DNA from: Alistipes sp.
GTDB lineage: Bacteria > Bacteroidota > Bacteroidia > Bacteroidales > Rikenellaceae
DNA length: 41,184 nucleotides
Direction of reading: 5' to 3'
Assembly (NCBI GenBank): GCA_017623505.1
Contig: JAGAOZ010000012.1
Coordinates: 1-41,184 of the forward strand
In this document: piece by piece, positions 16,919 through 27,501 of the stretch
Layout: each line of letters starts with the position of its first letter
Numbering within the stretch: position 1 is the first letter of the stretch
Translations under genes and position numbers: made by a program
Notes under the pieces: generated by a model
The model's input: only the letters and a program-made list of their open reading frames with translations
What the model was told of the DNA's origin: nothing
Database searches by the model: none

Positions 16919-16990
16919 GGTCCCGTAGTTCAATGGATAGAATATAAGATTCCGGTTCTTACGATGAAGGTTCGAATCCTTTCGGGATCA
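16919..16990 (+). tRNA. tRNA-Arg (anticodon CCG)
   Basis: A full cloverleaf can be folded. The acceptor stem GGTCCCG pairs with CGGGATC (one G-U), followed by discriminator A. The D stem is GTTC/GAAT, with one weak pair. The anticodon stem TAAGA/TCTTA has loop TTCCGGT, giving anticodon CCG. The T stem is GAAGG/CCTTT with loop TTCGAAT. CCA is not encoded. It reads codon CGG. It is followed closely by a hairpin terminator. Confidence 0.93.
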
Positions 16991-16992
16991 CT

Positions 16993-17020
16993 TAGGGCGT
17001 ATCACTGCGCCCTATTTTCT
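16993..17020 (+). terminator. Terminator of tRNA-Arg
   Basis: TAGGGCG (16993-16999) pairs with CGCCCTA (17008-17014) and is followed by TTTTCTT. It lies 3 bp after the tRNA. Confidence 0.75.
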
Positions 17021-17208
17021 TGCACGTAACTCAATATTATATACCTACGTCACAAGCCCCGATTCTACCACACAACAAAACTCCCATTTTAATTATCAAA
17101 GGTAGATATTTTATTTGGATTAATAACAAAAAAAGTTGTATTAAATTCACAAAAGGGCAGATAATTTGTGATTTTTAGTAAAAACAGCGACCAAATTTGT
17201 TAAATATA
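17021..17208. other. AT-rich spacer without recognised features
   Basis: The stretch between the tRNA-Arg terminator and the terminator of the GH97 gene is very AT-rich and holds no recognisable gene, tRNA or strong hairpin. Confidence 0.5.
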
Positions 17209-17242
17209 ACAAAAAAATAGCGGAGTGACTCACCCCGCTATT
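17209..17242 (-). terminator. Terminator of the GH97 gene
   Basis: On the minus strand AATAGCGG (17242-17235) pairs with CCGCTATT (17223-17216), followed by TTTTTTTG. It lies about 22 bp after the GH97 stop codon. Confidence 0.82.
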
Positions 17243-17264
17243 GCTTTATATTCAGCCGCGCCGA

Positions 17265-19541
<2,277 letters not shown>

Positions 19542-19552
19542 TCAGGCACACT

Positions 19553-20566
19553 ATGGATAACAACAGAATAATCAAAAACATAGAGAGTGACGCCGATTTT
19601 GAGCAGAAGATTCGCCCACAAAAATTGGGAGCTTTTTCTGGTCAAGATAAGATTGTCGAGAACTTGAAGGTCTTTATCAAGGCGGCTCTTATGCGTGGCG
19701 ACTCACTCGACCACGTACTGCTGCACGGACCTCCGGGATTAGGCAAGACCACTTTGGCGAATATCATCGCCAATGAGATGGGGGCACAGCTAAAGGTTAC
19801 GTCGGGTCCTGTATTGGATAAGCCGGGTGACTTGGCAGGACTGCTTACTAACTTAGACGCAGGCGATGTGCTCTTTATAGATGAGATTCACCGCCTTAGC
19901 CCTATTGTCGAGGAGTATCTTTATTCGGCAATGGAGGATTATAAGATTGATATTGTACTCGACAAAGGTCCTTCGGCACGCTCGATTCAGATTGAGCTTG
20001 CTCCGTTTACATTGGTCGGTGCTACGACACGTAGCGGTTTGCTCACCTCACCCTTACGCGCCCGCTTCGGCATAAATTGCCATTTGGAGTATTACGACTC
20101 GAAGATACTCTCGCAGATTGTGAAGCGTTCGGCACGTATTATCGACATCTCGATTGACGACGATGCCGCCGTTGAGGTCGCTCTGCGTTCGCGCGGTACG
20201 CCACGTATTGCAAACGCTCTGCTGCGTCGTGTAAGAGATTTTGCAATGGTTAAAGGAGAGGGACATATCGACTTGGAAATCACACGCATAGCCCTCAATG
20301 CTTTGAATATAGATTCACGCGGTTTGGACCATATGGATAATAAGATTCTGGGTACTATAATCGAGAAGTTCAAGGGTGGCCCTGTCGGATTAAATACCAT
20401 TGCTACGGCAGTGGGAGAAGAGGCCGGAACTATCGAGGATGTATACGAGCCATTCCTCATAAAAGAGGGTTTCATAAAGCGCACTCCACGTGGTCGCGAA
20501 GCAACAGAGCTTGCATATCGACACTTAGGATTGATGCCTAAAAACGAGGAGGGAACACTATTCTAA
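19553..20566 (+). CDS. ruvB: Holliday junction branch migration helicase RuvB
   Basis: RuvB is the hexameric ATPase that drives branch migration with RuvA during homologous recombination and repair. The 337-aa protein has the standard length. It carries Walker [12 protein letters not shown], Walker [10 protein letters not shown], sensor 1 LVGATTR, the arginine-finger region LRARFG and the C-terminal winged helix with [15 protein letters not shown]. It has its own promoter, is not linked to ruvA, and is followed by a strong hairpin. Confidence 0.98.
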   Translation: MDNNRIIKNIESDADFEQKIRPQKLGAFSGQDKIVENLKVFIKAALMRGDSLDHVLLHGPPGLGKTTLANIIANEMGAQLKVTSGPVLDKPGDLAGLLTNLDAGDVLFIDEIHRLSPIVEEYLYSAMEDYKIDIVLDKGPSARSIQIELAPFTLVGATTRSGLLTSPLRARFGINCHLEYYDSKILSQIVKRSARIIDISIDDDAAVEVALRSRGTPRIANALLRRVRDFAMVKGEGHIDLEITRIALNALNIDSRGLDHMDNKILGTIIEKFKGGPVGLNTIATAVGEEAGTIEDVYEPFLIKEGFIKRTPRGREATELAYRHLGLMPKNEEGTLF

Positions 20567-20571
20567 TAGTT

Positions 20572-20615
20572 AAGAGGCTGTCGCAATGTGTACGACAGCC
20601 TCTTGGTTTATTTTA
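20572..20615. terminator. Bidirectional hairpin between ruvB and the fRMsr pseudogene
   Basis: A perfect 12-bp stem (AAGAGGCTGTCG, 20572-20583; CGACAGCCTCTT, 20593-20604) lies between the two converging stop codons. On the plus strand it is followed by the T-rich GGTTTATTTTA. Confidence 0.78.
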
Positions 20616-21078
20616 CCAGCTTTACAATCTTCTCTAACCACGCTCTATCAACCTTATCGAAAGTGGAGAGGTACTGGCTGTCAATATCCAAGACTGCGAC
20701 AACTTTATCTTCCGCAAATACAGGTACAACTATCTCGCTGCGTGAGGCGGAACTACAAGCAATATGCCCCTCAAAGGTCTCAACATCCTTAACAACCACA
20801 CTCTCAGCTCACTGCCATGCCGTACCACACACTCCACGACCATATTTTATGCGGGTACAAGCCAGCGGACCTTGAAACGGGCCGAGAACCAACTCCTCGC
20901 CCACAACACGGTAGAAGCCCGTCCACCAAAAATCAAACGTAGAATGAATCATTGCAGCGATATTTGCCATCAGGGCTATTGTATCACGCTCACGAGATGC
21001 CAACGACTCGATTTGCTTGTATAGCAATGAATATTTTTCGGTTTTGCCGCCTTGTGAGATATAGAGTTCTTCTGCCAT
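20608..21078 (-). pseudogene. Free methionine-(R)-sulfoxide reductase (GAF domain), interrupted by one in-frame TGA
   Basis: From the ATG at 21078 (MAEELYISQ) the frame encodes a GAF-type free methionine-R-sulfoxide reductase. A single TGA (20809-20811) interrupts it and the same frame continues to 20608. All three functional cysteines of the family are kept with E. coli spacing: LACTR, GVCGTAW ten residues later, and HIACSS twenty-four residues after that, counting the TGA as one residue. The stop falls between the second and third cysteine, where E. coli has Arg, so a CGA-to-TGA change is an easy explanation. Termination there would remove the third cysteine and the C-terminal half. The gene is otherwise intact, with a promoter box upstream, so this is a recent nonsense mutation, a strain polymorphism or a sequencing error. 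Confidence 0.88.
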
Positions 21079-21097
21079 AACTAATTCGTTTACACCC

Positions 21098-21105
21098 CAA
21101 AGATA
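21098..21105 (-). promoter_or_regulatory. -7 element of the fRMsr gene
   Basis: TATCTTTG on the minus strand, 19 bp upstream of the ATG at 21078. The promoter of the interrupted gene still looks functional. Confidence 0.55.
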
Positions 21106-21141
21106 CATTATTTTTCACAAAACAGACTATTTTACGTTCTA

Positions 21142-21173
21142 TTTGCTTATTCGACCAAAAGATATTATCTTTG
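21142..21173 (+). promoter_or_regulatory. Promoter of the GH20 gene, placed for a leaderless or very short leader
   Basis: TTTG at 21142-21145, a 20-bp spacer and TATCTTTG at 21166-21173. The start codon at 21180 is only 6 bp beyond the -7 box, so transcription probably begins at or within a few bases of the ATG. Confidence 0.72.
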
Positions 21174-21179
21174 TGTGCG

Positions 21180-22757
21180 ATGAAAAAACTACTTATTTTA
21201 GCACTATTGGCGATACAAGGTATTGCGGGTGCAATAGCAGCCGAGGTTTCTATTATGCCTCAACCAGTTAAGTTTGAGATACAAGAAGGTGCGTTCGCTA
21301 TCGATGCAACAACACCTATCGTAATCGAGGGTAAAGAGTTGCAGACCACAGCAAAAGTATTTGCTGCGGATATGGCTGAGTTCTTTGGCTCTAAGGCAAT
21401 GAAGGTTTGCCGCAAGGGCAACGATGCGATTTCGCTCTCAACAGATGCAACACTTGCAGCAGAGGGTTACACAATGCAGGTTAATGCCGAGGGTGTGAAG
21501 ATTGTAGGTGGCTCAGCAGCAGGCGTATTCTACGGCTTGCAGTCATTGCGTCAGCTGATAATTCAGACCAATGGCGAGGTGCCATATTGCAAAATCGAAG
21601 ACGAGCCAACGTTTGTATATCGCGGCGTGCATCTTGACGTATGTCGTCACTTCTTTACCGTAGAGGAGGTCAAGGAGTACATCGACATCATTGCAGCACA
21701 TAAAATCAATCGTTTCCATTTCCACCTCACAGACGACCAGGGCTGGCGTATCGAGATTAAGCGTTACCCAGAATTGACAAAAGTAGGTTCGGTACGTACC
21801 GAGACTCTTATCGGTCACGGTGGCACATCAAACGAGTATGACGGCACGCCTTACGGTGGCTACTACACCCAAAAGCAGTTGCGCGACATCGTGAAGTATG
21901 CCGCAGAGCGTCACATCGTAGTAATTCCTGAGATTGAGATGCCGGGACACGCACGCGGAGCATTGGCAGCTCTTCCTTGGTTGGGTTGTACCGACGATTA
22001 TATACCGGTATGGACACGTTGGGGCGTAACTCAGGAGATTATGTGCGCAGGTAAGGAGACCACATACGAGTTCTTGGAGAATGTACTCGCCGAGGTTATT
22101 GAGATATTCCCATCGGAGTATATCCACATCGGAGGTGATGAGGCTCCACGTAACCGCTGGAAGGAGTGCCCTCACTGTCAGGAGCGCATGAAGGCTGAGG
22201 GTTTGTTGTCTGAGGCTGAGTTGCAGAGCTACTTGGTAGCACGCATAGAGAAGTATCTGCACGCACACGGTCGCAAGATGATTGGCTGGGATGAAATCTT
22301 AGAGGGAGGTGTAACACCTACTGCAACAATCATGTCTTGGCAGGGAGCGCGTGGCGGTATCAACGCAGCAAAGAAGGGTAACTACGTAGTGATGACTCCT
22401 AACTCACACCTCTACTTTGACTTCTACCAGACAGAGACAAAGGAGGGCGAGCCATTGGCTATCGGAGGCTACCTGCCTGTGGAGAAGGTTTATCAATACA
22501 ACCCATATCGCAAACTTAACGATGATGAGAAGAAGTATATCCTCGGCGTTCAGTGCAACCTTTGGACTGAGTATATCGGTGAGTTTGACCATCTGACCTC
22601 GATGCTTCTGCCTCGTTTGGCGGCACTCTCAGATGTGCAATGGGCCGAAAATCGTCGCAACGAGCAAACCTTGCGTCCACGAATGGAGCAGATGCGTAAG
22701 CTATACGACGCATACGGCTGGAACTATGCGAAGTTCTACTATGAGGGTAGGAAGTAA
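21180..22757 (+). CDS. Beta-N-acetylhexosaminidase, glycoside hydrolase family 20
   Basis: This enzyme removes terminal beta-linked GlcNAc or GalNAc by substrate-assisted catalysis. I start at the ATG at 21180 (MKKLLILAL); the TTG at 21171 lies inside the promoter. The 525-aa protein has a signal peptide (about 1-20), an N-terminal GH20b domain (about 23-142) and the catalytic barrel. HLDVCRHFFTVEEVKEYID opens the barrel, FHFHLTDDQGWRIEIKRYPEL follows, and the catalytic Asp320-Glu321 pair lies in HIGGDEAPR. It ends with the family's LPRLAALSDVQWA region and carries no extra binding module. It is monocistronic and likely acts on host or bacterial amino-sugar glycans in the periplasm or at the surface. 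Confidence 0.95.
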   Translation: MKKLLILALLAIQGIAGAIAAEVSIMPQPVKFEIQEGAFAIDATTPIVIEGKELQTTAKVFAADMAEFFGSKAMKVCRKGNDAISLSTDATLAAEGYTMQVNAEGVKIVGGSAAGVFYGLQSLRQLIIQTNGEVPYCKIEDEPTFVYRGVHLDVCRHFFTVEEVKEYIDIIAAHKINRFHFHLTDDQGWRIEIKRYPELTKVGSVRTETLIGHGGTSNEYDGTPYGGYYTQKQLRDIVKYAAERHIVVIPEIEMPGHARGALAALPWLGCTDDYIPVWTRWGVTQEIMCAGKETTYEFLENVLAEVIEIFPSEYIHIGGDEAPRNRWKECPHCQERMKAEGLLSEAELQSYLVARIEKYLHAHGRKMIGWDEILEGGVTPTATIMSWQGARGGINAAKKGNYVVMTPNSHLYFDFYQTETKEGEPLAIGGYLPVEKVYQYNPYRKLNDDEKKYILGVQCNLWTEYIGEFDHLTSMLLPRLAALSDVQWAENRRNEQTLRPRMEQMRKLYDAYGWNYAKFYYEGRK

Positions 22758-22778
22758 TCTACATTCACTGCTATAACG

Positions 22779-22817
22779 AATAACCGAGCCCTTTCGAGAG
22801 CTCGGTTATTCTATTTT
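22779..22817 (+). terminator. Terminator after the GH20 gene
   Basis: AATAACCGAGC (22779-22789) pairs with GCTCGGTTATT (22800-22810), followed by CTATTTTT. The stem overlaps the stop codon of the converging umuC gene. Confidence 0.82.
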
Positions 22818-24071
22818 TACGGTAGGAATATCGGACCACAGGGTTGTATAATGTGGCGACTGCCGCTCGTGAGCGGAGGCAACCTTACCGCTACCCTGCG
22901 ATGCAAAACGGACAGCGTCACGGCCAAAGCTATGTTTTATGTTATCAAGCATAGATGAGAGTTTGACCTCCTTTTCGCGTGCCCGACCATCCTCAAACAG
23001 AGAGTGCACCACTCCACTTTCAGGTATCAGCTTAGTGATGACAACACCCGCTTTTTTATAGCCGTAGCCACTGCGAAATATATCGCGCAGAGAGTGAACT
23101 GCCGAAGAGATGATTTTACGATGGTCAGATGTTGCAACATCAAAGAGCACAGCACGACTAAGAGCAGTTTGCGGTTCATCCTCACGAAAACGATTAGTCG
23201 AAGCAAAGACAACCATCTCAACGCAGGCAGAGTGTTGGGCACGCAACTTCTCAATGACCTGAGCGGCAAAGGTTGCAACCTGCTCGGAAAGCTCAGCACA
23301 GTCGGTTATCTCATGCGAAAAGCTCCTCGACACACATATAGATTGACGCCCCTCATCCCTATCGTCCAACTCCACACAACTCTCGCCACGCAGCTCTCGC
23401 CACGTACGTACGCCCGTCAAACCAAAGATACTGCGCACCAAACCCTCGCTAAGACGAGTAAAGTTCCACGCCGTATGAACACCCATATCCGTAAGTTTGG
23501 CAACTGACTTACGACCTATGCCCCACACATCACCGACAGGATACTTACGCAAGACCTTCTCGATATCCTGCTCACGAGCCATATAACATCCACCTCGTAG
23601 TTTGGGATATTTCTTACACAATGAAGCGGCTATTTTAGCCAATGTTTTGGTATGTGACACCCCAACCGACACAGGAATTGCTACATTACGCCAACAACGC
23701 GCCGATACCTCCTTAGCAAAGGCATCGTAGTCCGAAATATTCATACCGCGCAAATCCATAAAGGCCTCGTCTATGGAGTAGACCTCGATAAATGGAACAA
23801 ACTCCTCCAGAGTCCATCTGACACGTTTCGACATATCGCCATAAAGGGCCATATTGCCAGAAAAGACCTCAACGTTATGCTTGCGGACAATATCGCGAAT
23901 CTTGAACATAGGAGCACCCATCTTGATACCCAACGCCTTAGCCTCATTACTTCGAGCAATGGCACAGCCGTCATTATTCGAGAGAACGATGACAGGTCGG
24001 CCGTTGAGTTCGGGACGAAATACCCTCTCGCACGACACAAAAAAGTTATTACAGTCGGCAAGGGCAAACAT
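22806..24071 (-). CDS. umuC: Y-family DNA polymerase V catalytic subunit UmuC
   Basis: UmuC is the translesion polymerase subunit activated by cleaved UmuD. The 421-aa length matches UmuC (about 422) rather than DinB. The polymerase active site is visible in MFALADCNNFFVSCERVF (Asp6) and VYSIDEAFMDL. The helix-hairpin-helix region VGDVWGIGRKSVAKL and the little-finger region with CVSRSFSHEI follow. It starts 1 bp after umuD ends, so the two are translationally coupled. Expression should follow DNA damage if the unit has an SOS-type control, but I cannot identify an operator. Confidence 0.95.
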   Translation of the reverse strand: MFALADCNNFFVSCERVFRPELNGRPVIVLSNNDGCAIARSNEAKALGIKMGAPMFKIRDIVRKHNVEVFSGNMALYGDMSKRVRWTLEEFVPFIEVYSIDEAFMDLRGMNISDYDAFAKEVSARCWRNVAIPVSVGVSHTKTLAKIAASLCKKYPKLRGGCYMAREQDIEKVLRKYPVGDVWGIGRKSVAKLTDMGVHTAWNFTRLSEGLVRSIFGLTGVRTWRELRGESCVELDDRDEGRQSICVSRSFSHEITDCAELSEQVATFAAQVIEKLRAQHSACVEMVVFASTNRFREDEPQTALSRAVLFDVATSDHRKIISSAVHSLRDIFRSGYGYKKAGVVITKLIPESGVVHSLFEDGRAREKEVKLSSMLDNIKHSFGRDAVRFASQGSGKVASAHERQSPHYTTLWSDIPTVKIE

Positions 24072-24072
24072 A

Positions 24073-24501
24073 TTATGCTCGTTTGATTATATAGGTGACA
24101 ACGCCCCAGATAATGAGCGTATTATCGGGTGTAACAATGATAGGCTTATACTTTTTGACGCGCTCATTGGCGGGCATCAGACGTATCTCGTGGTCGGAGA
24201 TTTCAACTCTCTTGACGGTATACTCGCCATCGATAAAGCAGACTGCTTTGCAGTTATTGTAAGGCTCGATGCTGCGGTCTACAATCAGAATATCACCCTC
24301 GTCCATATCGGCCTCAACCATCGAGACGCCACTGACGCGGAAAAAGAAGGTCGAAGCGCGATGACGCACCAACAACTTTACCAAGTCTAATTTCTCACTA
24401 ATATCCTCGGCAGGCGAAGGAAAGCCAGCTTTAACCTCACCACAGAGGGTAAATTCTGCCGAACTTTCACTATCTATCATATAGGGTTGTAACTTCTCCA
24501 T
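24073..24501 (-). CDS. umuD: UmuD-like S24 peptidase, DNA polymerase V subunit
   Basis: This 142-aa protein is collinear with E. coli UmuD. AGFPSPAED marks the cleavage region, with Ala25-Gly26 in place of Cys24-Gly25. The catalytic serine is Ser60 (SGVSM) and the catalytic lysine Lys97 (TVKR), at the same numbers as in E. coli. RecA-stimulated self-cleavage would release UmuD' to form Pol V with UmuC. It lies 7 bp downstream of aroB and 1 bp upstream of umuC. Confidence 0.93.
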   Translation of the reverse strand: MEKLQPYMIDSESSAEFTLCGEVKAGFPSPAEDISEKLDLVKLLVRHRASTFFFRVSGVSMVEADMDEGDILIVDRSIEPYNNCKAVCFIDGEYTVKRVEISDHEIRLMPANERVKKYKPIIVTPDNTLIIWGVVTYIIKRA

Positions 24502-24508
24502 CGGCGCA

Positions 24509-25528
24509 TTATTTGAAGCACTTAATAAACTCTGCCTGAGGCATCTTCTCTACGCGACAACAACCGATTGACTCCGGCAAAACGATATGAATATCACGAC
24601 CCTCGCTCTTCTTGTCCTTAGAGACCGCAGCCAACATATCTCTCGCAGGAACAGGCGACTCCAAAACAAAGCCTGCACGTTGCAACAATGCATCTATGCG
24701 GTGAGCATCCTCCCATGCCAAAAGACTGCGTTCAACGGCAAGTTGAGTGATAAGATGCAGACCAACAGCCACCGCTTCACCGTGGTTGAGTTTCGAGGAG
24801 CACTTCTCGATAGCGTGCGCCAACGTATGGCCCAAATTTAGCTTACGACGCTCGCCCGACTCTCGCTCATCGCACTCAACGATAGCAGCTTTGATTTTAA
24901 TAGCACGAAACACTATCTCGCGCAGGAGTTTCGGCTCTCTTTTCAATCGTGAAAAATCACACGACTCCAGCATACAGAACAACTCCTCATCGGCAATGAT
25001 AGCGGCCTTGATAATCTCCGCCAAACCGGTACGAAACTCCCTGTCGGAGAGCGTTTTAAGCAGAGTAACATCGCACACCACAAAATCGGGCTGCGAGAAG
25101 CAACCGACCATATTCTTATACCCCTCTAAATTCACGCCGTTCTTACCTCCGATGCTTGCATCGACCTGACCAAGCAACGTAGTAGCGACAAAACCGAAAG
25201 GCAATCCACGCATATAAGTTGAAGCGGCAAAACCCGTAACATCGGTCACAATACCGCCACCAATACCCAACACAAACCACGAACGATCGACACCCAATTC
25301 GATAAAACGGTGGTAGATATTCTCAACGGTTTGGAGCGTCTTGCCACTCTCCCCTATCGGAAGCAGGATATGTGGATAGCGTTCTATGAGCGAGTGATAG
25401 TGGCGGTCTACATTTGTATCGGAGATGATGACAACAGACCTCGAAGGCAAGAGCTCTTCAAGCAAAGAATCAACCTCTCCAACCGCAACAACGCTCTTCT
25501 GTTTTATATTAAGGGTATAATTTGTCAT
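24509..25528 (-). CDS. aroB: 3-dehydroquinate synthase
   Basis: AroB converts DAHP to 3-dehydroquinate, the second step of the shikimate pathway, with NAD and a divalent metal. I start at the ATG at 25528 (MTNYTLNIK), giving 339 aa. The NAD-binding segment GIGGGIVTDVTGFAASTYMRG, the region TTLLGQVDASIGGKNGVN, the metal ligand Glu in GLAEIIKAA, and LNLGHTLAHAIE and LNHGEAVAVG with the metal-binding His residues are all present. It is the first gene of a unit with umuD and umuC, an unexpected partnership. Confidence 0.96.
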   Translation of the reverse strand: MTNYTLNIKQKSVVAVGEVDSLLEELLPSRSVVIISDTNVDRHYHSLIERYPHILLPIGESGKTLQTVENIYHRFIELGVDRSWFVLGIGGGIVTDVTGFAASTYMRGLPFGFVATTLLGQVDASIGGKNGVNLEGYKNMVGCFSQPDFVVCDVTLLKTLSDREFRTGLAEIIKAAIIADEELFCMLESCDFSRLKREPKLLREIVFRAIKIKAAIVECDERESGERRKLNLGHTLAHAIEKCSSKLNHGEAVAVGLHLITQLAVERSLLAWEDAHRIDALLQRAGFVLESPVPARDMLAAVSKDKKSEGRDIHIVLPESIGCCRVEKMPQAEFIKCFK

Positions 25529-25549
25529 AAAACTGTATTGAATAGTGAA

Positions 25550-25557
25550 CAAAAATA
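25550..25557 (-). promoter_or_regulatory. -7 element of the aroB-umuDC unit
   Basis: TATTTTTG on the minus strand, 21 bp upstream of the aroB ATG. The -33 box is not clear. The next gene on the plus strand has its own box 22 bp away. Confidence 0.5.
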
Positions 25558-25579
25558 GTCATTTTTCGTGATTATTTAT

Positions 25580-25587
25580 TAACTTTG
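25580..25587 (+). promoter_or_regulatory. -7 element of typA
   Basis: TAACTTTG matches TAnnTTTG and lies 23 bp upstream of the typA ATG. No good -33 TTTG at the expected spacing. Confidence 0.55.
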
Positions 25588-25610
25588 CGCGATTTATTTC
25601 TTCAACTATT

Positions 25611-27416
25611 ATGCAAAAACTTCGCAATATTGCAATTATCGCCCACGTAGACCACGGAAAAACAACTCTCGTCGATAAGATGATTGTTGCCGGTCATCTG
25701 TTGCGTGGCGACGCCAACAATGGCGACTTGATTATGGACAACAACGACTTGGAGCGCGAGCGCGGTATCACTATCCTCTCGAAAAACGTGTCGGTAATAT
25801 ACAAAGATTATAAAATCAACATCATCGATACCCCGGGCCACGCCGACTTTGGTGGCGAGGTGGAGCGAGTGCTGAATATGTGCGACGGAGTGCTTTTGTT
25901 GGTCGATGCATTTGAGGGCACAATGCCACAGACACGCTTCGTGTTGCAGAAAGCTCTCTCACTGGGCAAGAAGCCTATCGTGGTTGTCAATAAGGTTGAT
26001 AAGCCAAACTGCCGTCCTGAGGTTGTCAATGAGCAGGTCTTTGATTTGATGTTCTCGCTCAATGCTACCGAGGAGCAGTTGGACTACAAGACAATATATG
26101 GCTCGGCAAAGCAGGGCTGGATGTCGCACGTCTGGAACGAGCCAACCGACTCGATAGCACCTCTGCTGGAGGCCATCATCGACGAGATACCAGCACCAGA
26201 GGTAGCAGAAGGTACGCCACAGATGCTTATCACCTCGTTGGAGTACTCGCCTTACGTTGGCCGAATAGCTGTCGGAAAACTTACACGTGGCGAGTTGCGC
26301 GCAGGACAGAATGTAACGCTCGCAAAGCGTGATGGCGTAACAAAAATCAAGAGTAAGATTAAGGAGCTGATGGTCTTCGACGGACTCGGCAAGAGCAAGG
26401 TCGAGAAGGTTGAGTGTGGCGAGATATGTGCTTTGGTGGGTATCGAAGGTTTTGAGATTGGCGATACAATATGCGACTTTGAGAATCCTGAGCCACTGCC
26501 ACCAATCAAGATTGACGAGCCTACGATGTCGATGCTCTTCACTATCAACAACTCGCCTTTCTTCGGCAAGGATGGTAAATATGTAACTTCTCGACACATT
26601 AAGGAGCGTTTGGACAGAGAGTTGGAGCGTAACCTCGCTCTGCGCGTAGAGCCGGGACAGAATGCCGACTCGTTTGTGGTATATGGTCGCGGTGTGTTGC
26701 ACCTCTCGGTGCTTATCGAGACGATGCGTCGTGAGGGTTATGAGTTGCAGGTAGGTCAGCCAAAAGTTATCATCAAGGAGATTGATGGCGTGAAGTGCGA
26801 GCCTGTCGAGGAGATGACAGTAGATTGTCCTGATGAGTACGCAGGTACGGTTATTGAGATGGTAACAAAGCGTCGCGGAAATCTGGTTAATATGGAGTCT
26901 GATGGCGAGCGTACACGCTTGGAGTTCTTGGCCCCTTCGCGTGGTATCATTGGCTTGCGTTCCAATATGCTTACCGCCACTGCGGGCGAGGCAATTATGA
27001 CCCACCGACTCAAGGACTTTGAGCCTTGGATGGGCGATATTGAGATGCGTAGCAACGGCTCACTCATCGCATCGGAGACCGGAACAGCATACGCCTATTC
27101 GATTGACAAGCTGCAAGATAGAGGTCGTTTCTTTATCTCGCCGATGGAGGAGGTATATTGTGGTCAGGTAGTGGGCGAGAGCACTCGTGCAGGAGATATT
27201 ACAATCAACGTAACGAAGGCTAAGCAGCTGACAAATATGCGTGCTTCGGGAGCTGACGACAAAGCGGTTATCGTGCCACCGAAAATCTTTTCGTTGGAGG
27301 AGGCTTTGGAGTATATCAAGGCTGACGAGTATGTCGAGATAACACCTAAGAAGATGCGATTGCGCAAGATTTTGCTCAGCGAGATTGACCGCAAGCGTGC
27401 TGCAAAGCAGGAGTAA
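25611..27416 (+). CDS. typA: Ribosome-binding translational GTPase TypA/BipA
   Basis: TypA/BipA is an EF-G-like GTPase that binds the ribosome and helps large-subunit assembly under stress. The 601-aa length is standard. The G1 motif is AHVDHGKTT, the G2 region ERERGITI, G3 DTPGHADF and G4 NKVDKPNCRP. Domains II, III and V follow, with the TypA-specific C-terminal domain (RRGNLVNMESDGERTRLEF, APSRGIIGLR, IYFISPMEEVYCGQVVGE-like segment, TNMRASGADDK). It has a plausible promoter and a hairpin after the stop. Confidence 0.98.
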   Translation: MQKLRNIAIIAHVDHGKTTLVDKMIVAGHLLRGDANNGDLIMDNNDLERERGITILSKNVSVIYKDYKINIIDTPGHADFGGEVERVLNMCDGVLLLVDAFEGTMPQTRFVLQKALSLGKKPIVVVNKVDKPNCRPEVVNEQVFDLMFSLNATEEQLDYKTIYGSAKQGWMSHVWNEPTDSIAPLLEAIIDEIPAPEVAEGTPQMLITSLEYSPYVGRIAVGKLTRGELRAGQNVTLAKRDGVTKIKSKIKELMVFDGLGKSKVEKVECGEICALVGIEGFEIGDTICDFENPEPLPPIKIDEPTMSMLFTINNSPFFGKDGKYVTSRHIKERLDRELERNLALRVEPGQNADSFVVYGRGVLHLSVLIETMRREGYELQVGQPKVIIKEIDGVKCEPVEEMTVDCPDEYAGTVIEMVTKRRGNLVNMESDGERTRLEFLAPSRGIIGLRSNMLTATAGEAIMTHRLKDFEPWMGDIEMRSNGSLIASETGTAYAYSIDKLQDRGRFFISPMEEVYCGQVVGESTRAGDITINVTKAKQLTNMRASGADDKAVIVPPKIFSLEEALEYIKADEYVEITPKKMRLRKILLSEIDRKRAAKQE

Positions 27417-27427
27417 ACAACAAAGCA

Positions 27428-27469
27428 TAGGTGTCTGATGATAATGCAAGTCGGACACCTAAACTTTTT
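27428..27469 (+). terminator. Hairpin after typA
   Basis: TAGGTGTC (27428-27435) pairs with GACACCTA (27454-27461) around an 18-base loop, followed by AACTTTTT. Moderately convincing because of the long loop. Confidence 0.55.
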
Positions 27470-27501
27470 AATATAGAACACCTTAGTATAGAATACCGAG
27501 A

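Noticed and set aside
16889-16933. Longer start for the S24-type regulator
   Set aside because: It would begin inside the tRNA-Arg gene; the ATG at 16888 directly precedes the helix-turn-helix.
20809-20811. TGA in the methionine-sulfoxide reductase read as selenocysteine
   Set aside because: The codon is not at any of the three functional cysteine positions, which are all present as Cys, and other genes here end in TGA, so neither Sec nor general recoding fits.
25959-27005. 348-codon open frame on the minus strand opposite typA
   Set aside because: It is a long shadow of the highly biased typA coding strand, shows no domain or signal, and typA on the plus strand is certain.
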